From positions 124,001-188,000 of the IMG/VR virus record IMGVR_UViG_3300026512_000002: DNA of 64,000 bases; one strand, written 5' to 3'. The DNA is from a virus. The notes under the pieces were generated by a model. It was not told the DNA's origin. It worked only from the letters and a program-made list of their open reading frames with translations, and searched no databases. Both the position numbers and the translations under genes were made by a program. Of the stretch, positions 36,623 to 46,547 are shown piece by piece. Position 1 is the first letter of the stretch, and each line of letters begins with the position of its first letter.

Positions 36623-38179
36623 ATGAAACATGTTAACAACATTTACAAACTTATTCAAGACGATGTGTCTAAACGAGAACCGTTTAATAACGATTTTTTA
36701 AAATTAAAAGCTAACGATAACTTATTACAATATATTGACGTTATAGCTGGTACTCTTGAAAAAATTGATGGTATAACATATTTGGGTTCAGAGATACGTC
36801 CTGAAAAAGAAGTTATTGAGAGCAGGAAGTTTAAAAATATAGAAGAATCTAGATTGATATTGATAAATCTTAAATTCAGAATCAGAGGTGTTATAGATCA
36901 GAATAAAGAATATAAAGAAGAAGAATATACTTTACCATTATTTTTCTTTAAATTGATTAATGATAATTATTTTATATACAACGGTGTTAAGTATGTTCCT
37001 ATATATCAAATAGTTGACAAATTCTATAAATTAAACAATGTCTTAGTTCTTAAAACTTTAATGATGGGTGTTTTTTTACGTGGTAATAAAACATCTATAG
37101 AATCAATGACAGGGGCAATATACAATGGTCGTGAATATAAAATACATCTGTTTAAAAAGAAAATACCAACATTGCTTTATTACTTAGCTAAATTTGGAAT
37201 GGCTAAAACATTAGAGTTTTTTGATTTAACAACCGATGATATTAAAATATTACATAGTAAAAATAATGCTGCAGAATACAATGAAGCTTTAATAAATCAA
37301 AATATAGATGTGTTTGAATTGCAAAAAAATACATATTTGTTAGTTAAAAAAGACAGTATAACAGATCAACTTAAAACCGATGTGGTTATATCTCTACACA
37401 CTCTTTTTTCTAAAATGCCTAAATTTAGATATAGTTCTCTTAAATCACCTGACTATTATTTTAAGAAATTCACTAACTCGTTTACAACTAATCCAAATAA
37501 TACTAAAAAAGGTGAAAAAGTTCTAATTTCTTTTGAAAAAATATTTGATGAACAAACAAAATTTGTGTTAAACATAGACGATAAAGACAAAGAAGATGTT
37601 TATCATATTGTAAAATGGATGATGAAAAATTTTAATAAATTGATGAAACAAGACAATATGGATTTAGGTAATAAGAGATTGCGTTTCTATGAATATATGC
37701 TTATACCACTTATAGTTAAATTTAACAGTTCTAACAATAGATTGTTTAATGATAAAGGTACTGTGACATTTAGTCAACTTCAAACTATATTTAAAAGAAT
37801 TAGTCCTAGTTTTTTATTGAAATCAATTATATCTAGTAATAGTTCAACCATATCAGAATTAATACGTTATGATAACACATCGTTCAACAACATTGATCTG
37901 TTTAGTATGCTTAAAGCGTCTATTAAAGGCCCACAATCTATAGCTAGTAAAGGTGCTAGTGGTAGAACGGAAATACCACTAAGATATAGAAACATACATC
38001 CAAGTTACCTAGGTAGAGTTTCTATAACATATGCTCCTAGTAACGATCCAGGTTTAAATTTCATATTAACACCTTTTGTAGAAGTTGATGATAGAATGTA
38101 TTTTAAAAAATTAAGACCTGAATTACAAGAAGAAGTTGATAAACTGTCATCAAATGTAGGTGAAATAATAAATGTATAA
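36623..38179 (+). CDS. RNA polymerase beta subunit, N-terminal half (split)
   Basis: 518 residues from ATG 36623 (GAGGG 5 nt upstream; ATG 36611 lies before that site). The decisive segment is near residues 435-480: LLKASIKGPQSIASKGAS, GRTEIPLRYRNIHPSYLGRVSITYAPSNDPGLNFILTP, matching bacterial beta '[45 protein letters not shown]', the fork-loop and rifampicin-pocket region. The first 400 residues keep only loose similarity to the beta lobes. The protein ends soon after this region; the C-terminal half (with the conserved GDKxxxRHGxKG lysines) is not in the window. It belongs with the beta' halves at 25684 and 28781. Confidence 0.85.
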   Translation: MKHVNNIYKLIQDDVSKREPFNNDFLKLKANDNLLQYIDVIAGTLEKIDGITYLGSEIRPEKEVIESRKFKNIEESRLILINLKFRIRGVIDQNKEYKEEEYTLPLFFFKLINDNYFIYNGVKYVPIYQIVDKFYKLNNVLVLKTLMMGVFLRGNKTSIESMTGAIYNGREYKIHLFKKKIPTLLYYLAKFGMAKTLEFFDLTTDDIKILHSKNNAAEYNEALINQNIDVFELQKNTYLLVKKDSITDQLKTDVVISLHTLFSKMPKFRYSSLKSPDYYFKKFTNSFTTNPNNTKKGEKVLISFEKIFDEQTKFVLNIDDKDKEDVYHIVKWMMKNFNKLMKQDNMDLGNKRLRFYEYMLIPLIVKFNSSNNRLFNDKGTVTFSQLQTIFKRISPSFLLKSIISSNSSTISELIRYDNTSFNNIDLFSMLKASIKGPQSIASKGASGRTEIPLRYRNIHPSYLGRVSITYAPSNDPGLNFILTPFVEVDDRMYFKKLRPELQEEVDKLSSNVGEIINV

Positions 38180-38228
38180 AAAATATATATAAACAATCAC
38201 ATCTCATACCCTACTCTGTTTTTTGTAA

Positions 38229-38240
38229 AACAACTATATA
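38229..38240 (+). promoter_or_regulatory. candidate late promoter, AACA-N6-TA
   Basis: AACAACTATATA; predicted start at 38240, 23 nt before the ATG at 38263. Confidence 0.55.
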
Positions 38241-38262
38241 ATATTTATAATCAAGGAATTGT

Positions 38263-39660
38263 ATGAATAATAATTTATTTAACACAGCATTTATGAAAGT
38301 TTTATTTGAACAACAGAATTATTGTTATCTGAAAAAAAACGCAATTAAAATTAAGCGAGATAGAAATATATCATGGGATTTATTATCGTTAACGAATACA
38401 TCAGAAGAAATAATTATCCTATTTACAAATGAATTGAATTGGAAGTTATTAGGTTACAATACTAAGTTAACAAATAGTTTTATTATAAATAACCATGACA
38501 AACTTAACCCTAAAATTATTTCTAGATATCAAGAATTGGATAGGGTAACCATAGATATATTACGAGAGTGGTTATATTGGCCGTATATCGTTAAATATCA
38601 AGACAGTATATGTAGTGCTACTGATATGAATTTTATAGCTACACACATAGCGTATATTGATATTGATATACTATGTCAATATCGAGAAATTAACTCTAAT
38701 TGGATAGATACCAATTGGTTAGCTTTAAATATAAATGGTGATATAGTTAGTAGATATCAGAAATTAACATCAGCAACAATTAATAATCATATAGGATCTC
38801 TTAATTTCACATCATTGTTAATATCAACTAGTGTAGATTCCGAGACAATGGTCAATACATATTTGTCACATATTAATATAAACATAGCATTGGAATTTAT
38901 TCAATTTTCAGAATCTTTCTTAGAGTTACATTATAACGAGTTGAATAAATCTAGAATCTCCAGATATCAACATACTTTAACAGATCAATTTTTATCTAAC
39001 CATGCTGATGATTTAAATTGGACTCTTTTAAGTAAATATGCTTATCTAACCGAATCACAAATTACAACATATTTTAACAGATTAGATAAACGTTTAATAT
39101 CTAAATATCAAGTTTTATCTGAAACAGTGATTAGGGATAATATATATAAACTAGATACCACGTATCTATCTAAATATCAGACATTTACAGATGCATTTAT
39201 GATTGAAATGGCAGGGTTTTTAGATCCAAAAGCATTATGTGTTAATCAAAATATTAGTGATACTATTTTAAATAGTAGATTAGTATATGTATTAGATTTA
39301 GCTGTGTTATCTAAATATCGTTCATTTACAGAAACTCAAATATTGAAATACAAAAGTCGTTTAAACATGACATATGTTTCACAATATTCTCTAATGAGTG
39401 AAGGTTTTATACTATCACATTATATGGAATTTAAATTTAATAGCTATAAAATTTCTAGATACCAAACATTGTCACCAACTACAATGGAGCTAATGTTTGA
39501 TTGGTTAGATATAGATACAATTACTAAATACCAAACCCTTGATGAGAACATCATTAACAATCATAAAGATATGTTTAATATAGATTTGATTAAAAGATAT
39601 CAAATAACATTAAACCCAGCGTTTATAGATAACTTATTAAGTTATTGTGCCAATAATTGA
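38263..39660 (+). CDS. solenoid protein built of SRYQ-type repeats
   Basis: 465 residues, AAGGA 7 nt before the ATG. From residue 60 on, a unit of about 26-27 residues recurs, best seen as '[IL]S[RK]YQxLtexxIxxnxxxLd': ISRYQELDRVTIDIL, VSRYQKLTSATINNH, ISRYQHTLTDQFLSN, ISKYQVLSETVIRDN, LSKYQTFTDAFMIEM, ISRYQTLSPTTMELM, ITKYQTLDENIINNH, IKRYQITLNPAFIDN. The regular helix pairs should stack as an alpha-solenoid, a protein-binding scaffold. Similar repeats occur in giant-virus and phage proteins of unknown role. It has a late-type promoter. Its stop overlaps the convergent gene at 39642 by 19 nt. Confidence 0.7.
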   Translation: MNNNLFNTAFMKVLFEQQNYCYLKKNAIKIKRDRNISWDLLSLTNTSEEIIILFTNELNWKLLGYNTKLTNSFIINNHDKLNPKIISRYQELDRVTIDILREWLYWPYIVKYQDSICSATDMNFIATHIAYIDIDILCQYREINSNWIDTNWLALNINGDIVSRYQKLTSATINNHIGSLNFTSLLISTSVDSETMVNTYLSHININIALEFIQFSESFLELHYNELNKSRISRYQHTLTDQFLSNHADDLNWTLLSKYAYLTESQITTYFNRLDKRLISKYQVLSETVIRDNIYKLDTTYLSKYQTFTDAFMIEMAGFLDPKALCVNQNISDTILNSRLVYVLDLAVLSKYRSFTETQILKYKSRLNMTYVSQYSLMSEGFILSHYMEFKFNSYKISRYQTLSPTTMELMFDWLDIDTITKYQTLDENIINNHKDMFNIDLIKRYQITLNPAFIDNLLSYCANN

Positions 39661-40667
39661 TTTTTCTTTATTTCGATTTGTTCTAGAATACCTTCTAATA
39701 GATTAATGGAATCATCTAGATCGTTATCTATTGTAGTATTATAAAACTCTAATGTCCAACCTATAGGATCGACTATTTTAGTATTATATAAATGCGTACC
39801 ATTTTCCATAGATGTTCTAATTCTTTTAATATCTTCTTCAATGGACATTATTTTACCTGGAGTATTGGCTTCGTTCAACATTTCAGTTACACCTATTTTA
39901 AAATCATCAACATATTCACCTAAGTTATAATTTTCTATCAATGTATCAATATCTACAAGTTTTATAGATGCCATTGTATTATGAATATCTGAGGTTAACT
40001 CAACTCCTTCTTTTAAAACATTTAAAGTGTTACATGTTTCATATATAGTATATATCAAACATGTTTCATTAAAAACATCTAAAACATTATCACCTGTTGT
40101 AGCAGCAGTAACAGAATACGATATATTCTCAAATAAGGATGGGTTACTTCTACGTACAAGTATTTCAGTTTTCACAGCATCTGATATATCTTCTAATGAT
40201 TCAGATATGTAATCTATAGACATATCCTTCATTTCATCTAATACAACTTTTACAACTTTTTCATATATTACATCTGGAATATCCATTGCTTCGTTTTTAA
40301 CAAATTCATCATATTTAATAGTAGTTTGATATATTCCTTCAGCATCCGTTATATCTTCATTCATCAATTTAGAATACTTGCTAGATAATGTTTTGTAAAC
40401 ATCTTCGCATTCTATAATAAAGTTAGTGGATTTATCTGTTGTTTTAATATATCCTTCTGATATGAGTTTTTTAAATCTACTCATAGCTACTGCTTTTATA
40501 TCATTGTAATAATTATCCACATACCCATCATCTAACACTAACGATTCCATGAATACATTAGTAAGTGTTCTGGTTAGAAAACTATTACTAATATTATGTA
40601 TCATCTCAAATCTATTAGACACATCATGTTGTCCATATAATCCTGTCTTATTAAAAATATTGTTCAT
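39642..40667 (-). CDS. probable internal virion protein
   Basis: 341 residues, GAGG before the ATG. Helical, acidic N-terminal half, rich in Asp, Glu, Thr and Ile; no membrane segment or motif. It is the last of a leftward unit (42510 to 39642) and has the same composition style as the other members of the bank. A virion or internal-head role is inferred from context. Its 3' end overlaps the convergent solenoid gene. Confidence 0.45.
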   Translation of the reverse strand: MNNIFNKTGLYGQHDVSNRFEMIHNISNSFLTRTLTNVFMESLVLDDGYVDNYYNDIKAVAMSRFKKLISEGYIKTTDKSTNFIIECEDVYKTLSSKYSKLMNEDITDAEGIYQTTIKYDEFVKNEAMDIPDVIYEKVVKVVLDEMKDMSIDYISESLEDISDAVKTEILVRRSNPSLFENISYSVTAATTGDNVLDVFNETCLIYTIYETCNTLNVLKEGVELTSDIHNTMASIKLVDIDTLIENYNLGEYVDDFKIGVTEMLNEANTPGKIMSIEEDIKRIRTSMENGTHLYNTKIVDPIGWTLEFYNTTIDNDLDDSINLLEGILEQIEIKKNQLLAQ

Positions 40668-40685
40668 TTATTCACCTCATCAATA

Positions 40686-41351
40686 TTATATAGTATGAGT
40701 ACTGTTATCTTTATATACAAATGTTGGTTTATCATGGGGATTATCTTCAAGCAACTCATTTAAGCCCAATGACCAATACTCAACATCGTTTCCTATAAAT
40801 GCCTTAATAGTTTCATTTATAAGATATTTATCTAAACTATTATTATATAATTCCTTAATAACAAGATTCTCATTTATATTTATTTTATATTCATTGATTA
40901 TACTTTTTTCTAATATATGTGACTTTTCTTCTAATTGTTCTAATTTTGCTTGATATTTAAGTTTATCCAACTCACTCATATTATCAGTATTTTCTAATAC
41001 GATGTTATTAGAATAATATTCGGTTAAATCGTACACATGTTTATTGATACGATCTATATCATCTGTTAAGAAAATATCTATGTTTTCATTAATATTTATA
41101 TCAATATCACGCATATTGTTACTTTCTACAACATACCCTTTAACAACATCCATACATTGATTAAAACTTTCATTAAAAACGTTTGAAATGTTCATGTTTT
41201 TATTTTTCAATTTCACATATATATGTGATGGTGTTTCAGTAATATCAGATTTTATTCTTCTAACAGCCTCATATATAACGTGTGACGCTATAGCTAATTC
41301 TAGTTTCTCAAAACTATCATTTTTAGCACTAATTATATTGATATCGTACAT
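40686..41351 (-). CDS. probable internal virion protein
   Basis: 221 residues from the ATG at 41351, with AAGGA upstream; an upstream in-frame ATG at 41387 would put translation inside the terminator hairpin and is rejected. Helical and acidic (SYELVKRIKSDI-like, EQLEEKSHILEKSII), no motif. It lies between 41434-42510 and 39642-40667 on the same strand, but behind a terminator (41362-41407) and without its own late motif, so expression needs read-through. Confidence 0.45.
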   Translation of the reverse strand: MYDINIISAKNDSFEKLELAIASHVIYEAVRRIKSDITETPSHIYVKLKNKNMNISNVFNESFNQCMDVVKGYVVESNNMRDIDININENIDIFLTDDIDRINKHVYDLTEYYSNNIVLENTDNMSELDKLKYQAKLEQLEEKSHILEKSIINEYKININENLVIKELYNNSLDKYLINETIKAFIGNDVEYWSLGLNELLEDNPHDKPTFVYKDNSTHTI

Positions 41352-41361
41352 AATAATCCTT

Positions 41362-41407
41362 ATAAAAAAAAAGAAGGTTATACCCATTATGTTAGATATA
41401 ACCTTCT
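41362..41407 (-). terminator. intrinsic terminator on the minus strand
   Basis: 11-bp stem (41372-41382 with 41397-41407), followed on the minus strand by a run of T (41362-41371). It separates two leftward genes. Confidence 0.85.
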
Positions 41408-41433
41408 AGTAGTATAAACAGGTCTATTGATTA

Positions 41434-42510
41434 CTATTTACTTTTTTTAAGAACAGATACTAAACCTTTTTTCTTTTTAGTTTCTGGTTCTTTTTTAAGT
41501 TTTGGTAATGAACTTGTTACGAGCTCACCCATTTTACTTATAGCTTTATCAGCCATTTCATTTAATTTTTTATCTTTTTTAGCTATAATTTTCTTAGCAC
41601 ATTTAGCAGCTTTACCATGTTTTGTTCTAGCTTTAATGGGTTCTACTGTATCATCATCACCGTCACCGTCATCATCACCGTCTCCAACATCTGCTGCTAG
41701 TTTGGCAACTTCTTCATCTAAAATATATTCATCATCATTAATACCAATTGATTCAGCCAAGTTCATAATTTGTTCATTAACAGGTACTTTATTACTAGTG
41801 TTTTCTTCTTCAATAACATTATCATCAGTAACAACTAATGTTTCAAATACATATTCCATTTCCATTTTCATATCTTTGTCGTTATCCATCGTTGGGTTAT
41901 AACCCATGTTTTCAACAATATATTCACCTGTACTTTCTTCACTATTGATAGCTTCTTTAAGCCCATAAATATATTCTACGAACAATTCAAGGTTTTTACT
42001 ATTACTATAGTCTTCAGTTAATGCATCTGTAAATTCTTTTAATAACTTATTATTGCTATTAAATAAACTAGCATTTTCTGTAAAAATTGTAGGTAGTTTA
42101 AAAGTATCACCTTGTGTACTCATTACAATTTCACCACCACCCATAACATTAAACATTTCATATAACACCAACTTACTTTCAGTATAAACTTTAAGTTCTT
42201 CATTGTCGTTAACATTTTCAATTAAGATACTTTCAGCAATAGTTGTATCTTTATTAATGTTTTCTTGGATTTTTTCACTTAATGCATTCAAATCTTCTTG
42301 ATTCAATTCATTATCATAATCTTGTTCAGCATAATATTTCATATGCTCAATACCTGTTTCATCAATAGCAACGTTTCTGAAATAATCTTCAAATGTTTCA
42401 AATGCTTCTGTAGTAATAGTTTTACCAATTTCACCATTAACATCCTCTGTTAATAAGTTAACGTATAATACTGTAGCATTATATGCTGCTTTAGTTATTA
42501 ATCTTTCCAT
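41434..42510 (-). CDS. probable internal virion protein with Asp-rich and basic segments
   Basis: 358 residues, AGGAG before the ATG. An acidic helical N-terminal two thirds is followed by an Asp/Gly-rich stretch (DVGDGDDDGDGDDD near 280) and a Lys-rich C-terminus (KHGKAAKCAKKIIAKKDKK). Such a polar arrangement suits a nucleic-acid-associated virion protein. An [LI]-x-E site (ILIEN) lies near residue 100. It is the first gene behind the AACA-N6-TA element at 42530. Confidence 0.45.
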   Translation of the reverse strand: MERLITKAAYNATVLYVNLLTEDVNGEIGKTITTEAFETFEDYFRNVAIDETGIEHMKYYAEQDYDNELNQEDLNALSEKIQENINKDTTIAESILIENVNDNEELKVYTESKLVLYEMFNVMGGGEIVMSTQGDTFKLPTIFTENASLFNSNNKLLKEFTDALTEDYSNSKNLELFVEYIYGLKEAINSEESTGEYIVENMGYNPTMDNDKDMKMEMEYVFETLVVTDDNVIEEENTSNKVPVNEQIMNLAESIGINDDEYILDEEVAKLAADVGDGDDDGDGDDDTVEPIKARTKHGKAAKCAKKIIAKKDKKLNEMADKAISKMGELVTSSLPKLKKEPETKKKKGLVSVLKKSK

Positions 42511-42529
42511 GTCAAATCTCCTATATAAT

Positions 42530-42541
42530 TATTTAATTGTT
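42530..42541 (-). promoter_or_regulatory. candidate late promoter, AACA-N6-TA
   Basis: Minus-strand AACAATTAAATA; predicted start at 42530, 20 nt before the start codon at 42510. Confidence 0.55.
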
Positions 42542-42552
42542 AATACTTGATA

Positions 42553-43671
42553 TTATTTCAATTCACGAAGTAAATTTTCTTTAACTGTTTTTATATCGAT
42601 ATTATCATTACTAATGTCATCATCGTCAGTATCACCACCTATCAATGAATCTTTTATCACATCATCTACATCATCATTAGGGTCCTTTTTCTTTTCATCC
42701 AATACGTTTAATAATTTTTCATACTTATTGTTCATATTATCATCAATTGATGCTGTTGCAAACGTTTCGGCAATAATACTAATATTATCATCATATTCAT
42801 ACTCATATGACTCAACAACACCTTTGTTTAGTATACCTTCAGCAACTCTTCTTATATTACCATAAAACTTAATATATAAACTCATAAGCTTTTTCACTTC
42901 ACCTATTATAATTGTACTAGCTAATTTATAAGCTTGTGTAGCAGCAACCATACCGTTTTGGTTTCTAGGTTTAGTTATACTACCTTTTCCAATATATTTG
43001 AATTCAAGATTTCTATTAGCTATTTTAGTCCCAGTTGTTTTATTTTTAGCAATTAGAAATGTTTCAGCATCATTCATAATATTATCCATTTTACTATACA
43101 TTGATCTGAGCAATATAATGTCACCGTTACCATTGGTAATAGCATCAGTAATATCTTTCATATATTTGTTAGCTTTTTTAGTGGTGTAATGTTTTTTCAA
43201 ATATTCTGGATCAGTTAATTTGATAAACACATTATGTCTTTTACGAATAAGACTTATATGTTTATCCGGATTAGTTGCAATTACTTTCATTTTACCATCA
43301 ATCAATATTTTAATATTATCGGCAACACTATTCTTAGCATCTTTTATATACTTATAATCTAATGACACTATTTTTTTATCTGAATTTTTTAAACCCGTAA
43401 TAATTGTATTAAGATTACTCTTTAACATATTAACAGTACTTTCCAACTCACTCAATGTATCACCTAAATTTTCTTTAAGACCACCTAATAATTTTTTAAA
43501 AAACTCGATAATACTATCAATGATACCTTCATTAATAACATCATAAAGTTGGTCTAATGCAACATAATCTTCTGATAAGATTAAATCGCGTTCAATAGCA
43601 TAGTGCTCTTCCAAAAAATCGGCTATTTCTATTTCAGATTCTAAATATAAAACCCTATCTTGATCTGTCAT
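42553..43671 (-). CDS. probable internal head protein with N-terminal propeptide
   Basis: 372 residues, AGGAG before the ATG. The first about 52 residues are acidic (EIEIADFLEEHYAIERDLI) and end DVINEG, an I-x-E site typical of prohead proteases, followed by an amphipathic helix (IIDSIIEFFKKLLGGLKEN). The rest is basic and helical with an acidic tail. This targeting-peptide-plus-body layout fits an internal capsid protein processed by the protease at 2253-3077. It lies third in the leftward unit from 46547. Confidence 0.5.
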   Translation of the reverse strand: MTDQDRVLYLESEIEIADFLEEHYAIERDLILSEDYVALDQLYDVINEGIIDSIIEFFKKLLGGLKENLGDTLSELESTVNMLKSNLNTIITGLKNSDKKIVSLDYKYIKDAKNSVADNIKILIDGKMKVIATNPDKHISLIRKRHNVFIKLTDPEYLKKHYTTKKANKYMKDITDAITNGNGDIILLRSMYSKMDNIMNDAETFLIAKNKTTGTKIANRNLEFKYIGKGSITKPRNQNGMVAATQAYKLASTIIIGEVKKLMSLYIKFYGNIRRVAEGILNKGVVESYEYEYDDNISIIAETFATASIDDNMNNKYEKLLNVLDEKKKDPNDDVDDVIKDSLIGGDTDDDDISNDNIDIKTVKENLLRELK

Positions 43672-43680
43672 ATTATACTC

Positions 43681-44790
43681 CTATATTAAAATCAAATTAT
43701 CATCAATTTTCTTTTTAACATGTACACCAGTCATATCTGTAACATCTCCAACAGCATCAGAATGTGTATCTATGTTAGGTATATCACTACCCGTTTTAAT
43801 TGCAGGTACTCGTTTATCTATTTTTCTTTCAACTATTTCAGCGGTCATAATTTTATTTTCTTCAGCAATATCGTCTTCGACTTGTTTGCTTATCGTTTTC
43901 TCTTTTACTTCTAAAAATTTAGCCCATTTCTTCAATCGCTCAGTCCATTTTTTTTCTTTAAATGCAACTGAACGGTTGTATCTAGCATCAATACCAGTAC
44001 TTAATGATACATAGCTAGATTTTGTAAACATTGCAACATCTTCTAAATAATCAGATACGTTTTGTTTTATATGAAAAAAAAACCATGTAACTTTTCTCAA
44101 CAAATATATTGCTGTTAAAATAGCCCCACCCATAATAAGAGCAGGTGCTGCTTCGACTATGATATTACTATCGTCTATGCTGCTACTCTGATCTATTATA
44201 ACGCTTTCATCTAATATAACTAAAGATTTAATTGTTTTTTCATTCATGGTATTTAAAATCGTTTTAGCCGCTTTTAAATAAGTTTCAATAATAATACCTC
44301 TATTGATCACACTAAAACCATTCGCTCTACGACCCACAAACTTAAACCCTGAAATATTATCATTCATTCTAATTGTTGTGCTCAATATATATCTACTAAT
44401 AAATAATATAACTATAATAATAGTTAAATATAATGTTTTAATATTTTCATTATGGAAATTACTTTTAAACATATTTTTATAAGCCAACACGCGTTTATAT
44501 AACTGTTCACCTGTATGTATCAGATCTATAGTTAATTCATCAGCAACCTTGTCATTCCCAAATGCTAAATGACGCATTATTGTAAATAAATTTCCCTCTA
44601 ATCCTTCTATTTTAGTAATATCACCTTTACTATTTTCAATTTCAGAACTAGAAACATATTCAGACGATACTCTTAAATTTTTCAATACACTAGTTAGTAA
44701 CCTAAGATTAGTATCATCATTATGGCTATTTTCTACAATATAATCATATAGTTTATTATCATTTACTATCTCTTTAATATTATTAATCAT
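43681..44790 (-). CDS. probable internal head protein with a hydrophobic segment
   Basis: 369 residues, AAGG before the ATG. An internal NIIVEAAPALIMGGAILTAIY: an I-x-E site directly before a hydrophobic stretch (ALIMGGAILTAIYLLRKVTWFFFH), which could become a new N-terminus and a membrane-active helix after cleavage. There is another hydrophobic stretch near residue 120 (LYLTIIIVILFISRYIL). The C-terminus is Lys/Glu-rich. A role in DNA ejection or as an inner-body protein fits, but is unproven. It is 2 nt downstream of the gene at 44793. Confidence 0.45.
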   Translation of the reverse strand: MINNIKEIVNDNKLYDYIVENSHNDDTNLRLLTSVLKNLRVSSEYVSSSEIENSKGDITKIEGLEGNLFTIMRHLAFGNDKVADELTIDLIHTGEQLYKRVLAYKNMFKSNFHNENIKTLYLTIIIVILFISRYILSTTIRMNDNISGFKFVGRRANGFSVINRGIIIETYLKAAKTILNTMNEKTIKSLVILDESVIIDQSSSIDDSNIIVEAAPALIMGGAILTAIYLLRKVTWFFFHIKQNVSDYLEDVAMFTKSSYVSLSTGIDARYNRSVAFKEKKWTERLKKWAKFLEVKEKTISKQVEDDIAEENKIMTAEIVERKIDKRVPAIKTGSDIPNIDTHSDAVGDVTDMTGVHVKKKIDDNLILI

Positions 44791-44792
44791 AT

Positions 44793-46547
44793 CTACCTTC
44801 TACTATTCGTATAATCTATTAAACTTTTAATTATTTTATTTTGACTTGAGTCATTTTCATTTTTGATATCACTAAACATGTACGTGTCAAATGTCTTATC
44901 ATCAACATCATACATGTCAACAGTTTCATTAGCTTGATCAACAATTAAAAAATTGGTAATCAATAATTTGGAAAACAACATATTTGTGTATCTACTATTT
45001 CTAATATCTATTCCATATTTTTCATTTAGTACAAAAACATCATCAGTTGATAGAATTAAACTAGAAACAGGTAAAGTTACAGGTCTTTTAAATGTCTTAC
45101 GTATAATATTATCTGAATGACCATCAAATATCTTTTTCCATAATTTAGGTATGCGACTATTTCTATCTCTAGCAATTGTTTTAATACCATTATTTATACC
45201 TAATAAGATGTCTTTAAATAAAGATATTTCTCCAGAACTCCATTTAATAAAATTAAGTAAAACAGATTTATTTTTAACAGCATTTGCAATTTGATCAAGC
45301 ATCTCAGATTGTTTAATAAAATGTGATTTGGTCTTAATGGCTAACATTTTTCGCATATTTAAGCTTTTACCATCACTAGTAGTAACTACGACTTCAAACT
45401 CAACAAGTGTTGGTTGTAACGAATTGTATTTTTTAACAACTTGATCTAATAATCTACCACCATTTTGTACAACACCTAACACTTTTGGGGTATCACCAAT
45501 ATTATCAGATGTGATATCAGATATTGCTTTTTCCCAATTTTTACCATCCATATCACCTATAATATCTTCTGGTCTAGCATATTTTTTTAACAAATCTTTT
45601 TTATTAGCATAATATTGGCCTCTAATAGTGGAAGCTAGTTCTTTACCAAGTTCTTCCTTAGTGGCTAATTGTATATCTAATTTACGATTAATGTCAACAA
45701 TATCTTTTCGTATAGCATTATACCTAGCACTGTCTTGTGGTATCGAATTTAATTCATTTTGCAATATCTCTCTGTTGTGTAACATACCTTTGATATCTCG
45801 CGATACATTATTATAGTTCTTTTTCACATCATCTATTAACTTAACAGATACATTGTTTTTATTAGTTGAATTTTTATTGTTTTCATCATTGTTGTTGTTT
45901 TCATTTCTATTATTAGCATTTCTATTATTGTTGTTGTTGTTTTCATTTCTATTATTAGCATTTCTATTATTGTTGTTGTTGTTTTCATTTCTATTATTGT
46001 TATTTCTATTATTAGCATTTCTATTATTATTATTTCTATTATTATTATTATTATTTCTATTATTAGCATTTCTATTATTGTTATTTCTATTATTAGCATT
46101 TCTATTATTGTTATTTCCATTTCTTCTAGTAGCTTCATTTAATATAGCTAAATTTATATCATGAGACACATTCATATATTCTAGGATATATGACCAATTT
46201 TTAATATAATGAATCGTATTAACAGATCCTTTATTTAAGTCTAATAACATTGATTCATTTTGATAAGTTAACCCAATGTGTTTTTTAATAGAGTCTTTAA
46301 CATCTATCGCTTGATGCGCTGACATTATTATCTGTATATATGATACATATTCACGTTCCAAACCCTTCATTAATAAAGATGCTACATCATAATCAATACC
46401 ATCTGTAAAAATAAGTGGAAAAACAAGAGTATCTTTATTTGCCATTTGTCTAAAAGTTGGAACTTTTGACATTGGATTACCTATAATGAGTTTCTTAACC
46501 TCATCGAATGATGCGTTAGCAAATTGTACTATATCTGAAATAGCCAT
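44793..46547 (-). CDS. probable internal virion protein with a long Asn/Arg repeat
   Basis: 584 residues, AGAGG before the ATG. Residues 1-135 are helical and end AILNEATRRNG, an L-x-E site; about 138-235 is a run of Asn with regular Arg (NNRNANNRNNNNRN pattern); the rest is a helical and alpha/beta body. An Asn/Arg tract of this kind can bind nucleic acid. Cleavage at LNE would expose the tract at the new N-terminus. It is the first gene of a three-gene leftward unit behind the AACA-N6-TA element at 46570. Confidence 0.5.
   Translation of the reverse strand: MAISDIVQFANASFDEVKKLIIGNPMSKVPTFRQMANKDTLVFPLIFTDGIDYDVASLLMKGLEREYVSYIQIIMSAHQAIDVKDSIKKHIGLTYQNESMLLDLNKGSVNTIHYIKNWSYILEYMNVSHDINLAILNEATRRNGNNNNRNANNRNNNNRNANNRNNNNNNRNNNNRNANNRNNNNRNENNNNNNRNANNRNENNNNNNRNANNRNENNNNDENNKNSTNKNNVSVKLIDDVKKNYNNVSRDIKGMLHNREILQNELNSIPQDSARYNAIRKDIVDINRKLDIQLATKEELGKELASTIRGQYYANKKDLLKKYARPEDIIGDMDGKNWEKAISDITSDNIGDTPKVLGVVQNGGRLLDQVVKKYNSLQPTLVEFEVVVTTSDGKSLNMRKMLAIKTKSHFIKQSEMLDQIANAVKNKSVLLNFIKWSSGEISLFKDILLGINNGIKTIARDRNSRIPKLWKKIFDGHSDNIIRKTFKRPVTLPVSSLILSTDDVFVLNEKYGIDIRNSRYTNMLFSKLLITNFLIVDQANETVDMYDVDDKTFDTYMFSDIKNENDSSQNKIIKSLIDYTNSRR
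45885..46133 (-). repeat. in-frame degenerate repeat encoding the Asn/Arg tract
   Basis: A run of short units (AATAATAGAAATGC-type on the coding strand) repeats in frame, with interruptions, inside 44793-46547. It is a protein repeat, not a CRISPR: there are no unique spacers. Such tracts expand and contract by slippage. Confidence 0.85.

Noticed and set aside
45885-46133. Regularly spaced short repeats that look superficially like a CRISPR array.
   Set aside because: The repeats are contiguous, degenerate and in frame with a protein tract, without unique spacers.
45836-46164. Reading frames of about 100 residues made almost only of Leu, Phe, Ile and Glu on both strands.
   Set aside because: They are out-of-frame readings of the Asn/Arg repeat in the gene at 44793-46547; no ribosome site and no plausible protein.
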